A stretch of DNA of 38,658 bases from positions 1 to 38,658 of the forward strand of contig NZ_JAERSD010000019.1 of NCBI RefSeq assembly GCF_017912555.1. The letters run 5' to 3'. The first letter of the stretch is position 1. The number at the start of each line of letters is the position of its first letter. The stretch is from Bacillus sp. REN3 (lineage in GTDB: Bacteria; Bacillota; Bacilli; Bacillales; Cytobacillaceae). The notes beneath the pieces are model-generated. The model saw only the letters and a list, made by a program, of their open reading frames with translations. It was not told the origin of the DNA and searched no databases. A program made the position numbers and the translations under genes. This document shows positions 1 through 8,297 of the stretch, one piece after another.

Positions 1-313
1 GCCAACAAGGAAAGCGAACAAAAATTAGGGTAACTAGGGGGGGAATATCCCTCTTTCTCTTATAAATTCATCAAACCCAAACCCAGAAACTGGATAAAAA
101 GTAAAAGAGGCGACTCTCAGGTCGAATTTATTCAACCTTTTGAGTCAGCCACTCTATTTTAAACACAATAATCGATAACCTGCAGGATTGCCCGTTCGCA
201 TCGTAATAAATCGGTCCAAATGAAAGATGGCTGCCGGTTTGTTCTCCGGGCGGCCAAAGTGAACAAGTCCCCTTCGGAATTTTCACCAGAAAATAGGGAA
301 ATCAACATAAGCA
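1..313. other. Sequence downstream of the first acetyltransferase, no confident gene
   Basis: No complete gene is visible. On the minus strand a reading frame ending with TAA at 128-130 is open back to about 290 and has coding-like composition (it contains IPKGTCSLWPPGEQ and IVFKIEWLTQK). It has no good start or ribosome binding site and is preceded by an in-frame stop, so it is either a gene remnant or chance. Confidence 0.3.
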
Positions 314-1249
314 TTACTTTTTGTCCGTACCTGTGACCTGCTTATACACAGAAAGAAGCTCTTCAATCGGTATATTATTTACTTTCAATCCTGAGATGTT
401 GCTGTTCGAGATTTCTGCATTCTGTAAGTTACAATCACTAAAAACACTTCCCTCGAGGTTGCAGCGATCGAATGCAATTGGTTCCTTTCCACTGCCAAGA
501 TTGGTCTCCGTGAACCGTACACCGCTTAACGTGACGAATGCGAGCTCGCTGTTGGCCATATTGAGATCAGCGAAAAGGTTGTGACGGAAGTTGATGTTTC
601 TGAACCTTGAGTGGCTGAGGTCTGTGTTGTTCAAATGGCTATTGGAGAAATTGCTGTTGCTGATCGAGCTTCCCTGGAGATTCACCTGGTAGAACTCGGA
701 GTTTTCCATATTGCAATTTTCATATTGCACGCTGGATAAATCTTTGTTCCGTACTGCCTGATCGTTTCCTGAAAAATATCTGGTCCGCTTGATATAATGA
801 TATTCTTCCGCTGTTTGGAACATTATCTGGAAACCTGTTTTTTCATAAAAAGCATGATTGCTGATTTGCCTGCTGGACGTTTCGAGATCCCATGCCCTAA
901 CATTCGGGAAAACATCTTGAATACGCTCGATGACCGTTGTTCCAATCCCTTTCCTCTGGAAATCAGGATTAATGAACAGCCGGTCAATCCGCCCATAGGA
1001 TTTTCCGGTAAGAGTTACGATAATTCCCCCCACGATTTCCCCTTCGAATAAAATTTTGAAATATTCCAGCTCCCTGATCATGAACTTATTCATACCAAGA
1101 GAATCATACCCTGGCGGCTGGATGTTATAATCAACCACCTGTTCTCCTTTTGGAAGCCACTTCCTTGCCTCTTCATCGAAGGTTCTTGTCATGATGGCAG
1201 TAAGCTTTTCCGCATCATCAACAGAGGCTTTTACAATCCTAGCAGACAT
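314..1249 (-). CDS. GNAT N-acetyltransferase fused to a pentapeptide-repeat domain
   Basis: Residues about 1-155 form a GNAT fold: an N-terminal ARIVKASVDDAEKLTAI strand-helix, then the acetyl-CoA binding segment INPDFQRKGIGTTVIERI (near 95-110), which carries the Q/RxxGxG/A signature, then the HAFYEKTGF motif typical of GNAT C-termini. Residues about 170-295 are a run of pentapeptide-like units of the A(D/N)Lxx type, such as CNMENSEFYQVNLQG, SNFSNSHLNNTDLSH and CNLEGSVFSDCNLQN, expected to fold as a right-handed quadrilateral beta-helix. The ATG is preceded by a GGGGATAGGT ribosome binding site. The acceptor substrate is unknown. The two domains are each well recognised; what the repeat domain does for the enzyme (oligomerisation or target binding) is not known. 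It is monocistronic as far as can be seen. Confidence 0.85.
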   Translation of the reverse strand: MSARIVKASVDDAEKLTAIMTRTFDEEARKWLPKGEQVVDYNIQPPGYDSLGMNKFMIRELEYFKILFEGEIVGGIIVTLTGKSYGRIDRLFINPDFQRKGIGTTVIERIQDVFPNVRAWDLETSSRQISNHAFYEKTGFQIMFQTAEEYHYIKRTRYFSGNDQAVRNKDLSSVQYENCNMENSEFYQVNLQGSSISNSNFSNSHLNNTDLSHSRFRNINFRHNLFADLNMANSELAFVTLSGVRFTETNLGSGKEPIAFDRCNLEGSVFSDCNLQNAEISNSNISGLKVNNIPIEELLSVYKQVTGTDKK

Positions 1250-1532
1250 CGACCTATCCCCTTTTTTCTTTGCATCCCGAATGTCAAAAGATGTTTTCTC
1301 TCTTTTTATCTTTCGCTTTAGTTATTATACAAATCCCAAGACGCTCTGTCTCATGCAGAATTGCCTAGATTAACCAGAAAAGCGTATACGGGAAGTGGTA
1401 TTTTCTTCCTATATTCATTTTATATTTCCGTTGCAATTCATTTTTAATATTGGATTATCCCCTATCAGTTAATGAGATATATAAAGAGTTCAGGATCATG
1501 AATTTAGTTGAGTATCAAGTTAGTGAATAAAA

Positions 1533-1560
1533 GTAAAGGACCTTATGAAAGGTCCTTTAC
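1533..1560 (-). terminator. Intrinsic terminator overlapping the end of the second GNAT gene
   Basis: A perfect 12-bp inverted repeat (GTAAAGGACCTT with a 4-nt loop) is followed on the minus strand by TTTTATT. The gene's stop codon at 1543 lies inside the hairpin. Confidence 0.8.
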
Positions 1561-2058
1561 CAGCTTATACATCAGGATGTCATCCGAATATGTACCATCC
1601 TTGAATTTAAATTCTTTGACTTTCCTTCCTTCTTCTTTGAACCCCAAGCTACTATAGACTGCAATGGCCCGGTTGTTGGTGGAAAAAACGCCTAATCCAA
1701 CCTTTTCAATCAAAGGATTCCTTTTTGCCCAATCAAGGAGCGCTTGAATAAGTTTTTTTCCAATCCCCTGATTCCGGTAATCTTTCTGGATCATGATGCC
1801 GAAGTTTCCTGTGTGCCGGACCCGCATACGCCTTTGGGAGCTGAAGACAATCCATCCAACGACCATGCTGTCCAATTCAGCGACCAGCATGGTATCCCGT
1901 TCATTTTTTAAAATATTGCATATCCACTGCTTCATATCATCAACTGTTTTATCGAACTCCTCGGAAACGAAAATGAAATAATCCTCTTCCGCAATGACTT
2001 CTTTTTGAATTTCAAGAGCTCTTGCCGCATCCTCCAATTTAGCTTCCCTTATTTCCAT
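1543..2058 (-). CDS. GNAT family N-acetyltransferase
   Basis: A 171-residue single-domain GNAT protein, the usual length for the family. It begins MEIREAKLEDAARALEIQ, has the acetyl-CoA pyrophosphate-binding loop QKDYRNQGIGKKLIQALL at about residues 92-109, and ends with the NNRAIAVYSSLGFKEEGR motif typical of RimI/PhnO-like enzymes that acetylate small amines or proteins. The ATG at 2058 follows a GGGGGAAGGT ribosome binding site and the gene has its own terminator. The substrate cannot be told from sequence. A second GNAT gene lies 290 bp downstream, but the terminator between them argues for separate transcription. Confidence 0.88.
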   Translation of the reverse strand: MEIREAKLEDAARALEIQKEVIAEEDYFIFVSEEFDKTVDDMKQWICNILKNERDTMLVAELDSMVVGWIVFSSQRRMRVRHTGNFGIMIQKDYRNQGIGKKLIQALLDWAKRNPLIEKVGLGVFSTNNRAIAVYSSLGFKEEGRKVKEFKFKDGTYSDDILMYKLVKDLS

Positions 2059-2742
2059 AAGACCTTCCCCCTAATACATGACCAGTGGTGCTATCCATAT
2101 TTATGGTTTATGCCAGCATCTATTCGCATTTGCTGTTCTTCATTTGTTCGAAAAAACAATGGATTCACCCAATCAATATCTGTCTGACCTTTCTCCAGAA
2201 ATCATTCGTTTACATAATATAATTATCGTTTATAAAAAAACTTACCTATTTAAAGTGCGATTGATCTAACCCTTTAAATCTCTCAAAAATCCAATGGAAA
2301 TACCGAAAAGCACCCTTCGACAGCAGGAGAAAACCATCAAAACACTGTCGCTGCGTTTCCTGTTAAAAAAGTTCCGCTGCCCTGCTTTTTGGATTCGGTT
2401 TCCATCCCCCGGGCAGGAATTGACCGCCCTTCTGATAGAGAACCATCGAAAACTCAGCTTCCTGAGATCCTGCCGGTCCATTAATGGAACAATCCCAATA
2501 TCCCTGCCAAGAAAACAAAAATTGAAACACCAATCCCCATTCGTTCTTCTCCTAACTCTTCCCATCCCATCACGCCAATCATCATCCCCAGAAGAAAAGG
2601 CAGCAAGCGGTTTTCCGTTCCTATTAACTTTTTCGAACTATTTGTTCCTCTTACAGTGGTTTAGAAACCAACATTTTTCCAGAAAAATATTTCTTAAAAA
2701 AGCATGGTGTAAAAAGAAAAACCCGATAACAATCAATCGGGT
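2059..2742. pseudogene. Gene-poor stretch with possible degraded membrane-protein remnant
   Basis: No intact gene is seen. On the minus strand a frame from about 2640 to the TAA near 2499 reads like the C-terminal end of an integral membrane protein (contains ENRLLPFLLGMM and GIGVSIFVFLAGILGLF). Below it, coding-like fragments switch frame with stops between them (for example AEFSMVLYQKGGQFLPGG). This suggests decayed genes, but no family can be named and chance cannot be excluded. Confidence 0.25.
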
Positions 2743-2743
2743 T
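2720..2743 (-). terminator. Intrinsic terminator of the small membrane protein gene
   Basis: On the minus strand AACCCGAT and ATCGGGTT form an 8-bp stem followed by TTTTTCTTTTT. It starts at the gene's stop codon. Confidence 0.8.
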
Positions 2744-2949
2744 CATCCATAAAACCCTATTATTTTCAAGATCAATACGCCAACAAGCGTGACACTCAGC
2801 CCAGTGGCCATTGCGATGGCGGCCGTCCTGATTTTCTTTGTGTCAAACCAGACTGTAATAGCCAGGATCATCGTGAAAAGGACGCCAAAAAAGATAGCTG
2901 CGTAAGGATTCGTAGGTGTGATCCAATCATACCAGTTTAAAAAATTCAT
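2743..2949 (-). CDS. Small two-helix membrane protein
   Basis: A 68-residue protein of unknown function with two predicted membrane helices, around residues 14-32 (AAIFFGVLFTMILAITVWF) and 41-63 (TAAIAMATGLSVTLVGVLIL), joined by a short basic loop with DTKKIR. The start is the ATG at 2949, which follows GGGAGGG at good spacing; a TTG five codons upstream lies inside that ribosome binding site and is not credible. The gene has its own rho-independent terminator, which supports it being real. I do not recognise the family. Confidence 0.65.
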   Translation of the reverse strand: MNFLNWYDWITPTNPYAAIFFGVLFTMILAITVWFDTKKIRTAAIAMATGLSVTLVGVLILKIIGFYG

Positions 2950-3107
2950 TTTAAACCCTCCCAAATCCTTTTACCAAATTTTATCATTCTCCAATCAATC
3001 CTTGTACTATTTATACTATCTTTACTGGAAAAGGTTTCATTCTTGCTTATTATTCAGGGTATTCGGTTTTTGTGTTGGAAAAGGATATGATTAATTTGTG
3101 TGAAAAA

Positions 3108-3395
3108 TCAGCTTAGTGCTCTGTTATGTCTGGTTTTCCCCAGCAAACGCCAATGATGGATTTTATGGTGAATTTCCCGATCATCAAATTCCATCAGATT
3201 TTTGTACATTGTAACAAATTGTTTAGTTTTATTCGTGTCGATTTTTTCCCACCCGATCTTTTCAGGTTGAATATCATCATGTCCATTCATAACAGAAGAA
3301 TGTCGATTATACAAAGCTTGTTCGAATGTTTTATTTGTTGCCACCTTCATTTCTTTATTCGGATCATCTATCGGCAGAATATCATCCATAATCAA
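3108..3395 (-). CDS. Hypothetical protein, weakly supported
   Basis: An open frame of up to 95 residues, polar and charged, with no signal peptide, membrane segment or known motif; it ends in a basic His-rich stretch (IHHKIHHWRLLGKTRHN). No clear ribosome binding site precedes the ATG codons near 3389-3395. Amino-acid composition is natural-looking, but a remnant or chance frame is possible. The downstream 140 bp up to the small membrane gene and the upstream 230 bp hold nothing I can identify. Confidence 0.35.
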   Translation of the reverse strand: MIMDDILPIDDPNKEMKVATNKTFEQALYNRHSSVMNGHDDIQPEKIGWEKIDTNKTKQFVTMYKNLMEFDDREIHHKIHHWRLLGKTRHNRALS

Positions 3396-3627
3396 GCTTT
3401 TTAATCTATCTGTCCGAATGGCTAATCAATTAAATGGAATCGAAGGACTAATGTACTAAATACACTTTTACAAAGAATTAAATCCTTTAAAAAGAGATAA
3501 GCTGACGCCTATCTCTACAGTTTTGATAACGTATCAATCGTATTAGATTGATGGCTTATTAGAATTATTGTCACCGTTTAACTTTTAAAAAGGTAATTCC
3601 AATATAGATTCGAACGCCCCATTACTT

Positions 3628-5091
3628 TTAAAGAGGGATGTAGCCAATCTCCTCGACTAGCTTCTGTCCCTGTGGTCCCTGCATCCAGTCCAGCATTGGC
3701 TTGATCGTTTTCTTTGGATTATCTTTGACTGAAATGGCATACAAATTGACTATGTATGGATACGTGCCATTTGCGATATTCTCGGCAGATGGTTCAATGC
3801 CATCAACCGACAGCAATTGGATTTTTTCATTCGGATTCATGCCAGTCGTGAAAAAGCGGAATGAGTAGCCGATGGAATTGTTATAATTCCTGTAGTGGGC
3901 GACCTCCTCTATCACATCTCCCATGCCTGCGATTTCCTCTTTTAGCGGATCCATCAACGGGGTGTCACCCATGATTTTCTCCATGATGGTCTGGCTTCCT
4001 GAGTCAGCAGGCCGCTGGAAAGCCCGAATAGATACATCTTCACCGCCTACTTTGCTCCAGTTGGTCGTTTTCCCGGAATAGATGGATTTGATTTGTCCGG
4101 TTGTCAGGTTATCAACGGGATTTTTTTTATTGACGAAAAAAACAAACGCTTCCTTGCCAATCGGCGTGAGGACAAGTTCCTTTCCATTTTGTTCTGCAAG
4201 CTCCTTTTGTGCCTGAGAAGGCTGGGCGCCGAAAAAAATGTCAATTTCACCTGTTACCAAACGTTCAAAAGCATAAATGGTATTCGTGAAGGCGACAATT
4301 TCCATTCCGTTATCCAGGATGTTTTGCTCGTTGATTCCTTTATACGTTGCGTTCGCAAAGGCTGCATACACTGGATAAGCAGCCTCGGCGCCGTCAAGAA
4401 TTGGCATATCTTCTCGCTTTTCAACTATAAAGCTCGGCCGTTCATTCAACTCTGGCAATCTATGGTTTTTGTTTGCCACATCGTATGGTTGTAAATCCAC
4501 ACTTGAATAACCATTTCCATAATCGAATCCATACGACGGAAGCACATGTTTACTCCGTTCCCAGAGAGTAATGCCACTGATTGACAGTAAGACTAGAATC
4601 GCTGCCATTGCAGCTCCAATGATAGGTTTGTTCAATGTCGCCCTGTTGCTCGATCGTCTCTCCGAGAGGAAAAAAGCGAGCAAGAAAAAAGAGTAATAGA
4701 GAAAAGGTGCCGCAAAGGTATTGATGAATTGCCCGGATAAGGCAGACATGAACGAATTGAACAGAAACGGGAAGAACATGAATACAAAAACTGCCCAACT
4801 ATCATGCCCGAAAAAACCTTTGGAAACGATCATTAAAACCGCTGCAGTCAAAGAAACCATCAGCACTGGTATGTAAACTGGCAAGTAACTCTTCAAAAAG
4901 GCTTTCTCTTCAACCTGCTTCCCATATCTTATTCCTAAAAAGAGTCCTACTGAAGAAAACAGGATACTTAAAATCGGCGTTGCAAATTTATCCAGTGAAA
5001 ATACATACAACCCCGCGAACGATAGCAGGAACGGTGTAAGGATGAAATAGACAATCACCAATACCCATGGAAATTTTCTCATTTTTGCCAA
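3628..5091 (-). CDS. Membrane-anchored PstS-like substrate-binding protein
   Basis: About 487 residues in two parts. Residues 1-180 contain around six hydrophobic helices (for example VLVIVYFILTPFLLSF, VYIPVLMVSLTAAVLMIV and IIGAAMAAILVLLSISGIT). Residues about 195-487 are a periplasmic-binding-protein type 2 domain of the PstS class: YPVYAAFANATYKG, then FERLVTGEIDIFFGAQPS, PIGKEAFVFFVNKKNPVDNLT and IKSIYSGKTTNWSKVGG, with the FQRPADSGSQT segment matching the anion-binding loop of phosphate-binding proteins. Ordinary PstS is a lipoprotein encoded with pstCAB; neither a lipobox nor transporter genes are present here. The start is TTG 5091 or ATG 5082; AGGGGG lies upstream of both. The ligand may be phosphate or another oxyanion; a sensory role is possible. 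Confidence 0.75.
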   Translation of the reverse strand: MAKMRKFPWVLVIVYFILTPFLLSFAGLYVFSLDKFATPILSILFSSVGLFLGIRYGKQVEEKAFLKSYLPVYIPVLMVSLTAAVLMIVSKGFFGHDSWAVFVFMFFPFLFNSFMSALSGQFINTFAAPFLYYSFFLLAFFLSERRSSNRATLNKPIIGAAMAAILVLLSISGITLWERSKHVLPSYGFDYGNGYSSVDLQPYDVANKNHRLPELNERPSFIVEKREDMPILDGAEAAYPVYAAFANATYKGINEQNILDNGMEIVAFTNTIYAFERLVTGEIDIFFGAQPSQAQKELAEQNGKELVLTPIGKEAFVFFVNKKNPVDNLTTGQIKSIYSGKTTNWSKVGGEDVSIRAFQRPADSGSQTIMEKIMGDTPLMDPLKEEIAGMGDVIEEVAHYRNYNNSIGYSFRFFTTGMNPNEKIQLLSVDGIEPSAENIANGTYPYIVNLYAISVKDNPKKTIKPMLDWMQGPQGQKLVEEIGYIPL

Positions 5092-5240
5092 ATACCCCCT
5101 TGATTATTTAGTGTAATTTTACACTAAATGAGAAACAATGTAAATACCTTACTTTACATATTTCTCATTAAGCTTTCCTCAAAAATTGCTCCAAGGCAAT
5201 ATCTCCGTTTTTCGATATGAAGGATAGGACAGCACTAAAA

Positions 5241-5262
5241 AAGGAACCTAAATAGGTTCCTT
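5241..5262 (-). terminator. Terminator after malate dehydrogenase
   Basis: AAGGAACCTA and TAGGTTCCTT form a 10-bp perfect stem with a 2-nt spacer, followed on the minus strand by TTTTTTAG. It closes the last eut-locus transcript. Confidence 0.85.
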
Positions 5263-5271
5263 ACACGACAG

Positions 5272-6234
5272 TTAGCTTGCTGGTACGTTTTCGTTTGTTG
5301 CGAGGATTTGCATCACGTTCCGGACAGACTGTGCTGAGCGGTCAAGAGCTTTTTTCTCAGCATCGGTCAACGGGATTTCGATGATGCTCTCGATGCCATC
5401 TCCGCCAAGGATGGTAGGGACACCGAGATAAAGGCCGCTGTATCCATATTCACCCTCCAGGTAAGCGATGGACGGAAGAATGCGTTTTTTATCTTTCAGG
5501 ATGGCTTCTGCCATCTTGACCATCGAAGCTGCAGGGGCGTAATAGGCACTTCCCTGTCCAAGGAGATTGACAATTTCTCCACCGCCTTTTCTTGTTCTTT
5601 CAACGATTGCATCAATTCGTTCTGGACATAGAATTTTATCAAGGGGAATCCCTCCAGCATAGGAATAACGCACGAGCGGGACCATATCATCTCCATGTCC
5701 GCCTAATACGAATCCTGAAATGTCCTCTACAGAAATATTGAGTTCCTGGGCAACAAAAGTGTTGAAACGGGCCGTGTCCAGGACGCCCGATTGGCCAATG
5801 ACACGGTTTTTCGGAAAACCCGTCGTTTTCTGGCAAACGTAGGTCATTGCGTCGACTGGATTGCTTAATACGATGATATACGCCTCTGGTGCGTGCTGTT
5901 TAATATTTTTCGCCACATCGATCATGATTTTTTCATTGGTGGCAACGAGGTCGTCACGGCTCATTCCTGGCGTTCTTGCCATGCCGGCTGTGATGAGCAC
6001 CAGATCCGCACCTGAAATATCCTCATAGCTTGCTGTACCAGTGATATTGCCGTTGAAGCCTTCAACCGGTCCCGCCTCAAGCATGTCGAGTGCTTTTCCT
6101 TTTGTCGGGTTGCACTGGGACGGAATGTCAACAAGAACCACATCACCAAGTTCTTTTTGCGCAAGCATCAGCGCAGCAGTGGCGCCCGTGAAGCCGGCTC
6201 CGATCACGGCAATCCTTTTCCTTTTAAAAGCCAT
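5272..6234 (-). CDS. mdh: Malate dehydrogenase, NAD-dependent
   Basis: Interconverts malate and oxaloacetate with NAD(H). The 320-residue sequence has the Rossmann motif GAGFTGATA (12-20), D36 for NAD rather than NADP, and the substrate-loop residues R87 (ARTPG) and R93. It also has R156 and catalytic H180 in GGHGDDMVP. Arg rather than Gln at position 87 marks malate and not lactate dehydrogenase. It resembles the Bacillus LDH-like Mdh closely but carries a short C-terminal extension (NENVPAS). It starts only 20 bp after the tailed BMC shell gene, with GGGAGGG between them and no terminator, so it is very probably the last gene of the eut shell transcript. Bacillus mdh normally sits with citZ/icd, so this may be a second copy. 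No encapsulation-type helix is seen, suggesting a cytosolic enzyme. Confidence 0.93.
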   Translation of the reverse strand: MAFKRKRIAVIGAGFTGATAALMLAQKELGDVVLVDIPSQCNPTKGKALDMLEAGPVEGFNGNITGTASYEDISGADLVLITAGMARTPGMSRDDLVATNEKIMIDVAKNIKQHAPEAYIIVLSNPVDAMTYVCQKTTGFPKNRVIGQSGVLDTARFNTFVAQELNISVEDISGFVLGGHGDDMVPLVRYSYAGGIPLDKILCPERIDAIVERTRKGGGEIVNLLGQGSAYYAPAASMVKMAEAILKDKKRILPSIAYLEGEYGYSGLYLGVPTILGGDGIESIIEIPLTDAEKKALDRSAQSVRNVMQILATNENVPAS

Positions 6235-6254
6235 TGCAGTATCCCTCCCTTAAG

Positions 6255-6665
6255 CTACGTTTCTTCGCCAGGCTGATCTGCTTGGGCATGTTTCTCTTTC
6301 CTCGCTGGCTTTTTCCCTTCCGATGCAGGAAGCTGGTTTTTTCCGCTGGTTCTTTCCGCTGGTTCTTTACCTGCAGGATGTTTTTGCTCTGCTGCTTTTT
6401 TAAAAAGGATGTTACCCACATCTTCGTCGGGATGGGGAATTACATGGGCCGAAATAAGCTCTCCGACTCTCGTTGCGGCTTTACTGCCGGCGTCGATTGC
6501 AGCCTGGACTGCACTGACATCTCCCTGGATCAGCACCGTTACAAGGGCTGCATCAACCTTTTCCTGTTTCAGAAGGCTGACATCCGCTGCCTTCAGCATC
6601 GCATCCGCCGCTTCAACCGAACCGACCAGGCCGCGGGTCTCAATCATCCCCATAGCTCTTGCCAT
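6255..6665 (-). CDS. BMC-domain shell protein with charged C-terminal tail
   Basis: A 136-residue hexamer-type microcompartment shell protein. Residues 1-90 are a canonical BMC domain close to EutM/PduA ([19 protein letters not shown], then the pore-side region and ISAHVIPHPDED). Residues about 92-136 are a low-complexity Lys/Glu/Pro/Ala tail (KHPAGKEPAERTSGK and similar), encoded partly by a short tandem repeat around 6340-6375. The start is ATG 6665, eight bases after AAAGGAGG; the frame is open 15 codons further up but without a matching ribosome binding site. It is 4 bp from eutN and 20 bp from mdh. EutK of enterobacteria is also a BMC protein with an extra C-terminal part, but that one is a folded domain; this tail looks disordered. 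It could bind cargo or nucleic acid. Confidence 0.87.
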   Translation of the reverse strand: MARAMGMIETRGLVGSVEAADAMLKAADVSLLKQEKVDAALVTVLIQGDVSAVQAAIDAGSKAATRVGELISAHVIPHPDEDVGNILFKKAAEQKHPAGKEPAERTSGKNQLPASEGKKPARKEKHAQADQPGEET

Positions 6666-6669
6666 TTTC

Positions 6670-6945
6670 TCAGCCTCCTTTCCCTGCGTCGATTGAATCG
6701 ACAATTCCAATGATCAAAGCATCTATCGGCAGCCTTGTTTCGGATCCCATATTAGCTGCCGCACTTCCTTTGGTTACGAGTACGGTATCCCCAAATCCTG
6801 CGCCGATTTTATCAACGGCAACGAATGGGCTCCCGCTTGATGAGCCATCAGGATACTGCGGCTCGACAATCAAAAATTTCAAGCCTCGCAGCTCTTCTTC
6901 TTTTCTTGTTGCCCATACGTTGCCGATCACTGTGCCAATTTGCAT
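6670..6945 (-). CDS. eutN: EutN/CcmL-type pentameric shell vertex protein
   Basis: A 91-residue EutN/CcmL/CsoS4 family protein that caps the vertices of the microcompartment. It has the family hallmark start MQIGTVIGNVWATRK, the LIVEP motif of the beta-barrel, GAGFGDTVLVTKGSAA and the C-terminal IDALIIGIVDSID strand. ATG 6945 is nine bases after AAGGAG; the alternative TTG at 6954 abuts the ribosome binding site and is rejected. It lies between the unassigned eut protein (5-bp gap) and the tailed shell gene (4-bp gap), so these are clearly cotranscribed. Confidence 0.92.
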   Translation of the reverse strand: MQIGTVIGNVWATRKEEELRGLKFLIVEPQYPDGSSSGSPFVAVDKIGAGFGDTVLVTKGSAAANMGSETRLPIDALIIGIVDSIDAGKGG

Positions 6946-6950
6946 CTCCC

Positions 6951-7595
6951 TCAACTCCTTTGCCCTGCAACGATGATGCTCTTGCCAAGTTCTTTCGCCG
7001 CATCATGTGCAGAGGGAGTGATGATTGTATCAGGACAGACAATGATATCCCCAACCCGGCTGTCCTGGACATCTCTTTGTGTAAGCAGCTTCTTTTTCCT
7101 TGCGGGAATGGTTGCTGCTGCAGGTTTCGGAGTGTTCTTTTGATGGACGAACGAATCCAAAGTTTCCACAATAGCGCCATATTCCTGCAGCTTCTCCATG
7201 TATTCCCGCAGCTTTTTAACGTAGCTGGTCTGGCAATTTTCTTTAAAAAGGTAATCGCCCAAGTCCGGTTCAGGTATGATGGATACTTTTTTTTCAGCTA
7301 ACAAGCACCTGGCAAGCTGCTCCGTTTCTTTTGAATCCGCCATTCCGAGAGCACCCTTTACGATGAAGTCCTGGTTTGCTCCTATGAATAAAACCTGGTC
7401 ATACAGCTCTATTTCTGCAGTTTCGCCAGCTGTAATCGACCATTGTTGTCCTGCTTTTTCCAGCATCTTCTGGACCAGCCCACCCTTGTCCCCGATTAGG
7501 AGGAGATTGATTGGAGTTGAAACCGGACTATCCTTTTCTTCAAGAGCCTGGATGACTTCATGGACAATCTGTTCGATCAGTTTTTTATCAATCAT
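6951..7595 (-). CDS. Unassigned eut microcompartment protein (Listeria lmo1183-like position)
   Basis: About 214 residues (218 if the ATG at 7607 is used; the ATG at 7595 has the better GGTGGA spacing). The N-terminus (IDKKLIEQIVHEVIQAL) is an amphipathic helix like microcompartment encapsulation peptides. The middle (30-105) looks like a small alpha/beta domain starting INLLLIGDKGG. The C-terminal 45 residues (TQRDVQDSRVGDIIVCPDTIITPSAHDAAKELG) resemble the short beta module with a T/PSA motif at the N-terminus of EutT-type proteins. A protein of similar size sits between pduL and eutN in Gram-positive eut operons such as that of Listeria. Its function is not known to me. It overlaps the pduL stop slightly and is followed 5 bp later by eutN. 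Confidence 0.7.
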   Translation of the reverse strand: MIDKKLIEQIVHEVIQALEEKDSPVSTPINLLLIGDKGGLVQKMLEKAGQQWSITAGETAEIELYDQVLFIGANQDFIVKGALGMADSKETEQLARCLLAEKKVSIIPEPDLGDYLFKENCQTSYVKKLREYMEKLQEYGAIVETLDSFVHQKNTPKPAAATIPARKKKLLTQRDVQDSRVGDIIVCPDTIITPSAHDAAKELGKSIIVAGQRS

Positions 7596-8244
7596 AGAGT
7601 CCACCATATTTCAGCAATCTACCTTGCTTGCCGCCGTAAATCATACCAGCGTTCGCTTCATCGGTATCGATATGCATTTCAAGCTTATATTTTTCAGCGA
7701 TACGGATCATGACCTTGTCATACGAAACAGGACGCTCCCCATCAGCTATAATCTGCACCCATTCGCCATCCGTGACATTGAAAGCCCTCGCGTCCTCAGG
7801 TGTCATATGGATATGGGCCCTCGCGATTATGCACCCTTCCTTCTTGTGGATGCTTCCTTTTGGCCCGATGATTGTAATGGGAGCTGAACCTGCGATATCG
7901 CCGGAAATCCGGATTGGCACCTTGATGCCAAGCTTGAAGGAATCAGTCTTGCTGACTTCCACCTGGGTCATATGCCGTGCTGGGCCGAGAATTCGAACGT
8001 CGGGAATGCTTCCCTTCGGCCCAGCGATCATGACGGTTTCGTTGGCTGCGAACTGCCCGGGCTGTGAAAGCTCTGACCTGACCGTCAGTTCATAGCCCGG
8101 TCCGAACAATGCCTCAATATCTTTTGTGCTTAAGTGGCAATGGCGCGCTGAGATGGCCAGCGGAATCGTTGCTTTTTGTGAAGACGTCCCCGAAAGACGG
8201 GTGACAACCTCCCTCACAATCGCTTGAATGGCATCCTGGTTCAT
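7588..8244 (-). CDS. pduL: PduL-type phosphotransacylase
   Basis: Converts acetyl-CoA and phosphate to acetyl-phosphate and CoA inside the microcompartment, recycling CoA for EutE. The 218-residue sequence shows both PduL repeats: IPLAISARHCHLSTKDIEALFG with the metal-binding HCH, and IIARAHIHMTPEDARAF with the second HIH metal ligands. GPARHMTQVEVSKTDSF lies between them. The N-terminal MNQDAIQAIVREVVTRL is a good encapsulation-peptide helix. It replaces eutD, which is absent from the window. ATG 8244 follows TTAGGAG. It is 53 bp from eutM and overlaps the next gene. Confidence 0.93.
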   Translation of the reverse strand: MNQDAIQAIVREVVTRLSGTSSQKATIPLAISARHCHLSTKDIEALFGPGYELTVRSELSQPGQFAANETVMIAGPKGSIPDVRILGPARHMTQVEVSKTDSFKLGIKVPIRISGDIAGSAPITIIGPKGSIHKKEGCIIARAHIHMTPEDARAFNVTDGEWVQIIADGERPVSYDKVMIRIAEKYKLEMHIDTDEANAGMIYGGKQGRLLKYGGLYD

Positions 8245-8297
8245 ATTAAAAAACTCCTAACCTTTTAAGCTGTTAATGATGTTTTTGGGTGTCGTCC

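Noticed and set aside
2294-2752. Plus-strand open frame of 152 codons
   Set aside because: No ribosome binding site, unnatural composition, overlaps the terminator and end of the small membrane protein gene; probably a shadow of decayed minus-strand sequence.
5272-6234. Lactate dehydrogenase
   Set aside because: The substrate-loop residue at position 87 is Arg, which selects malate, and the sequence follows the Bacillus malate dehydrogenase closely.
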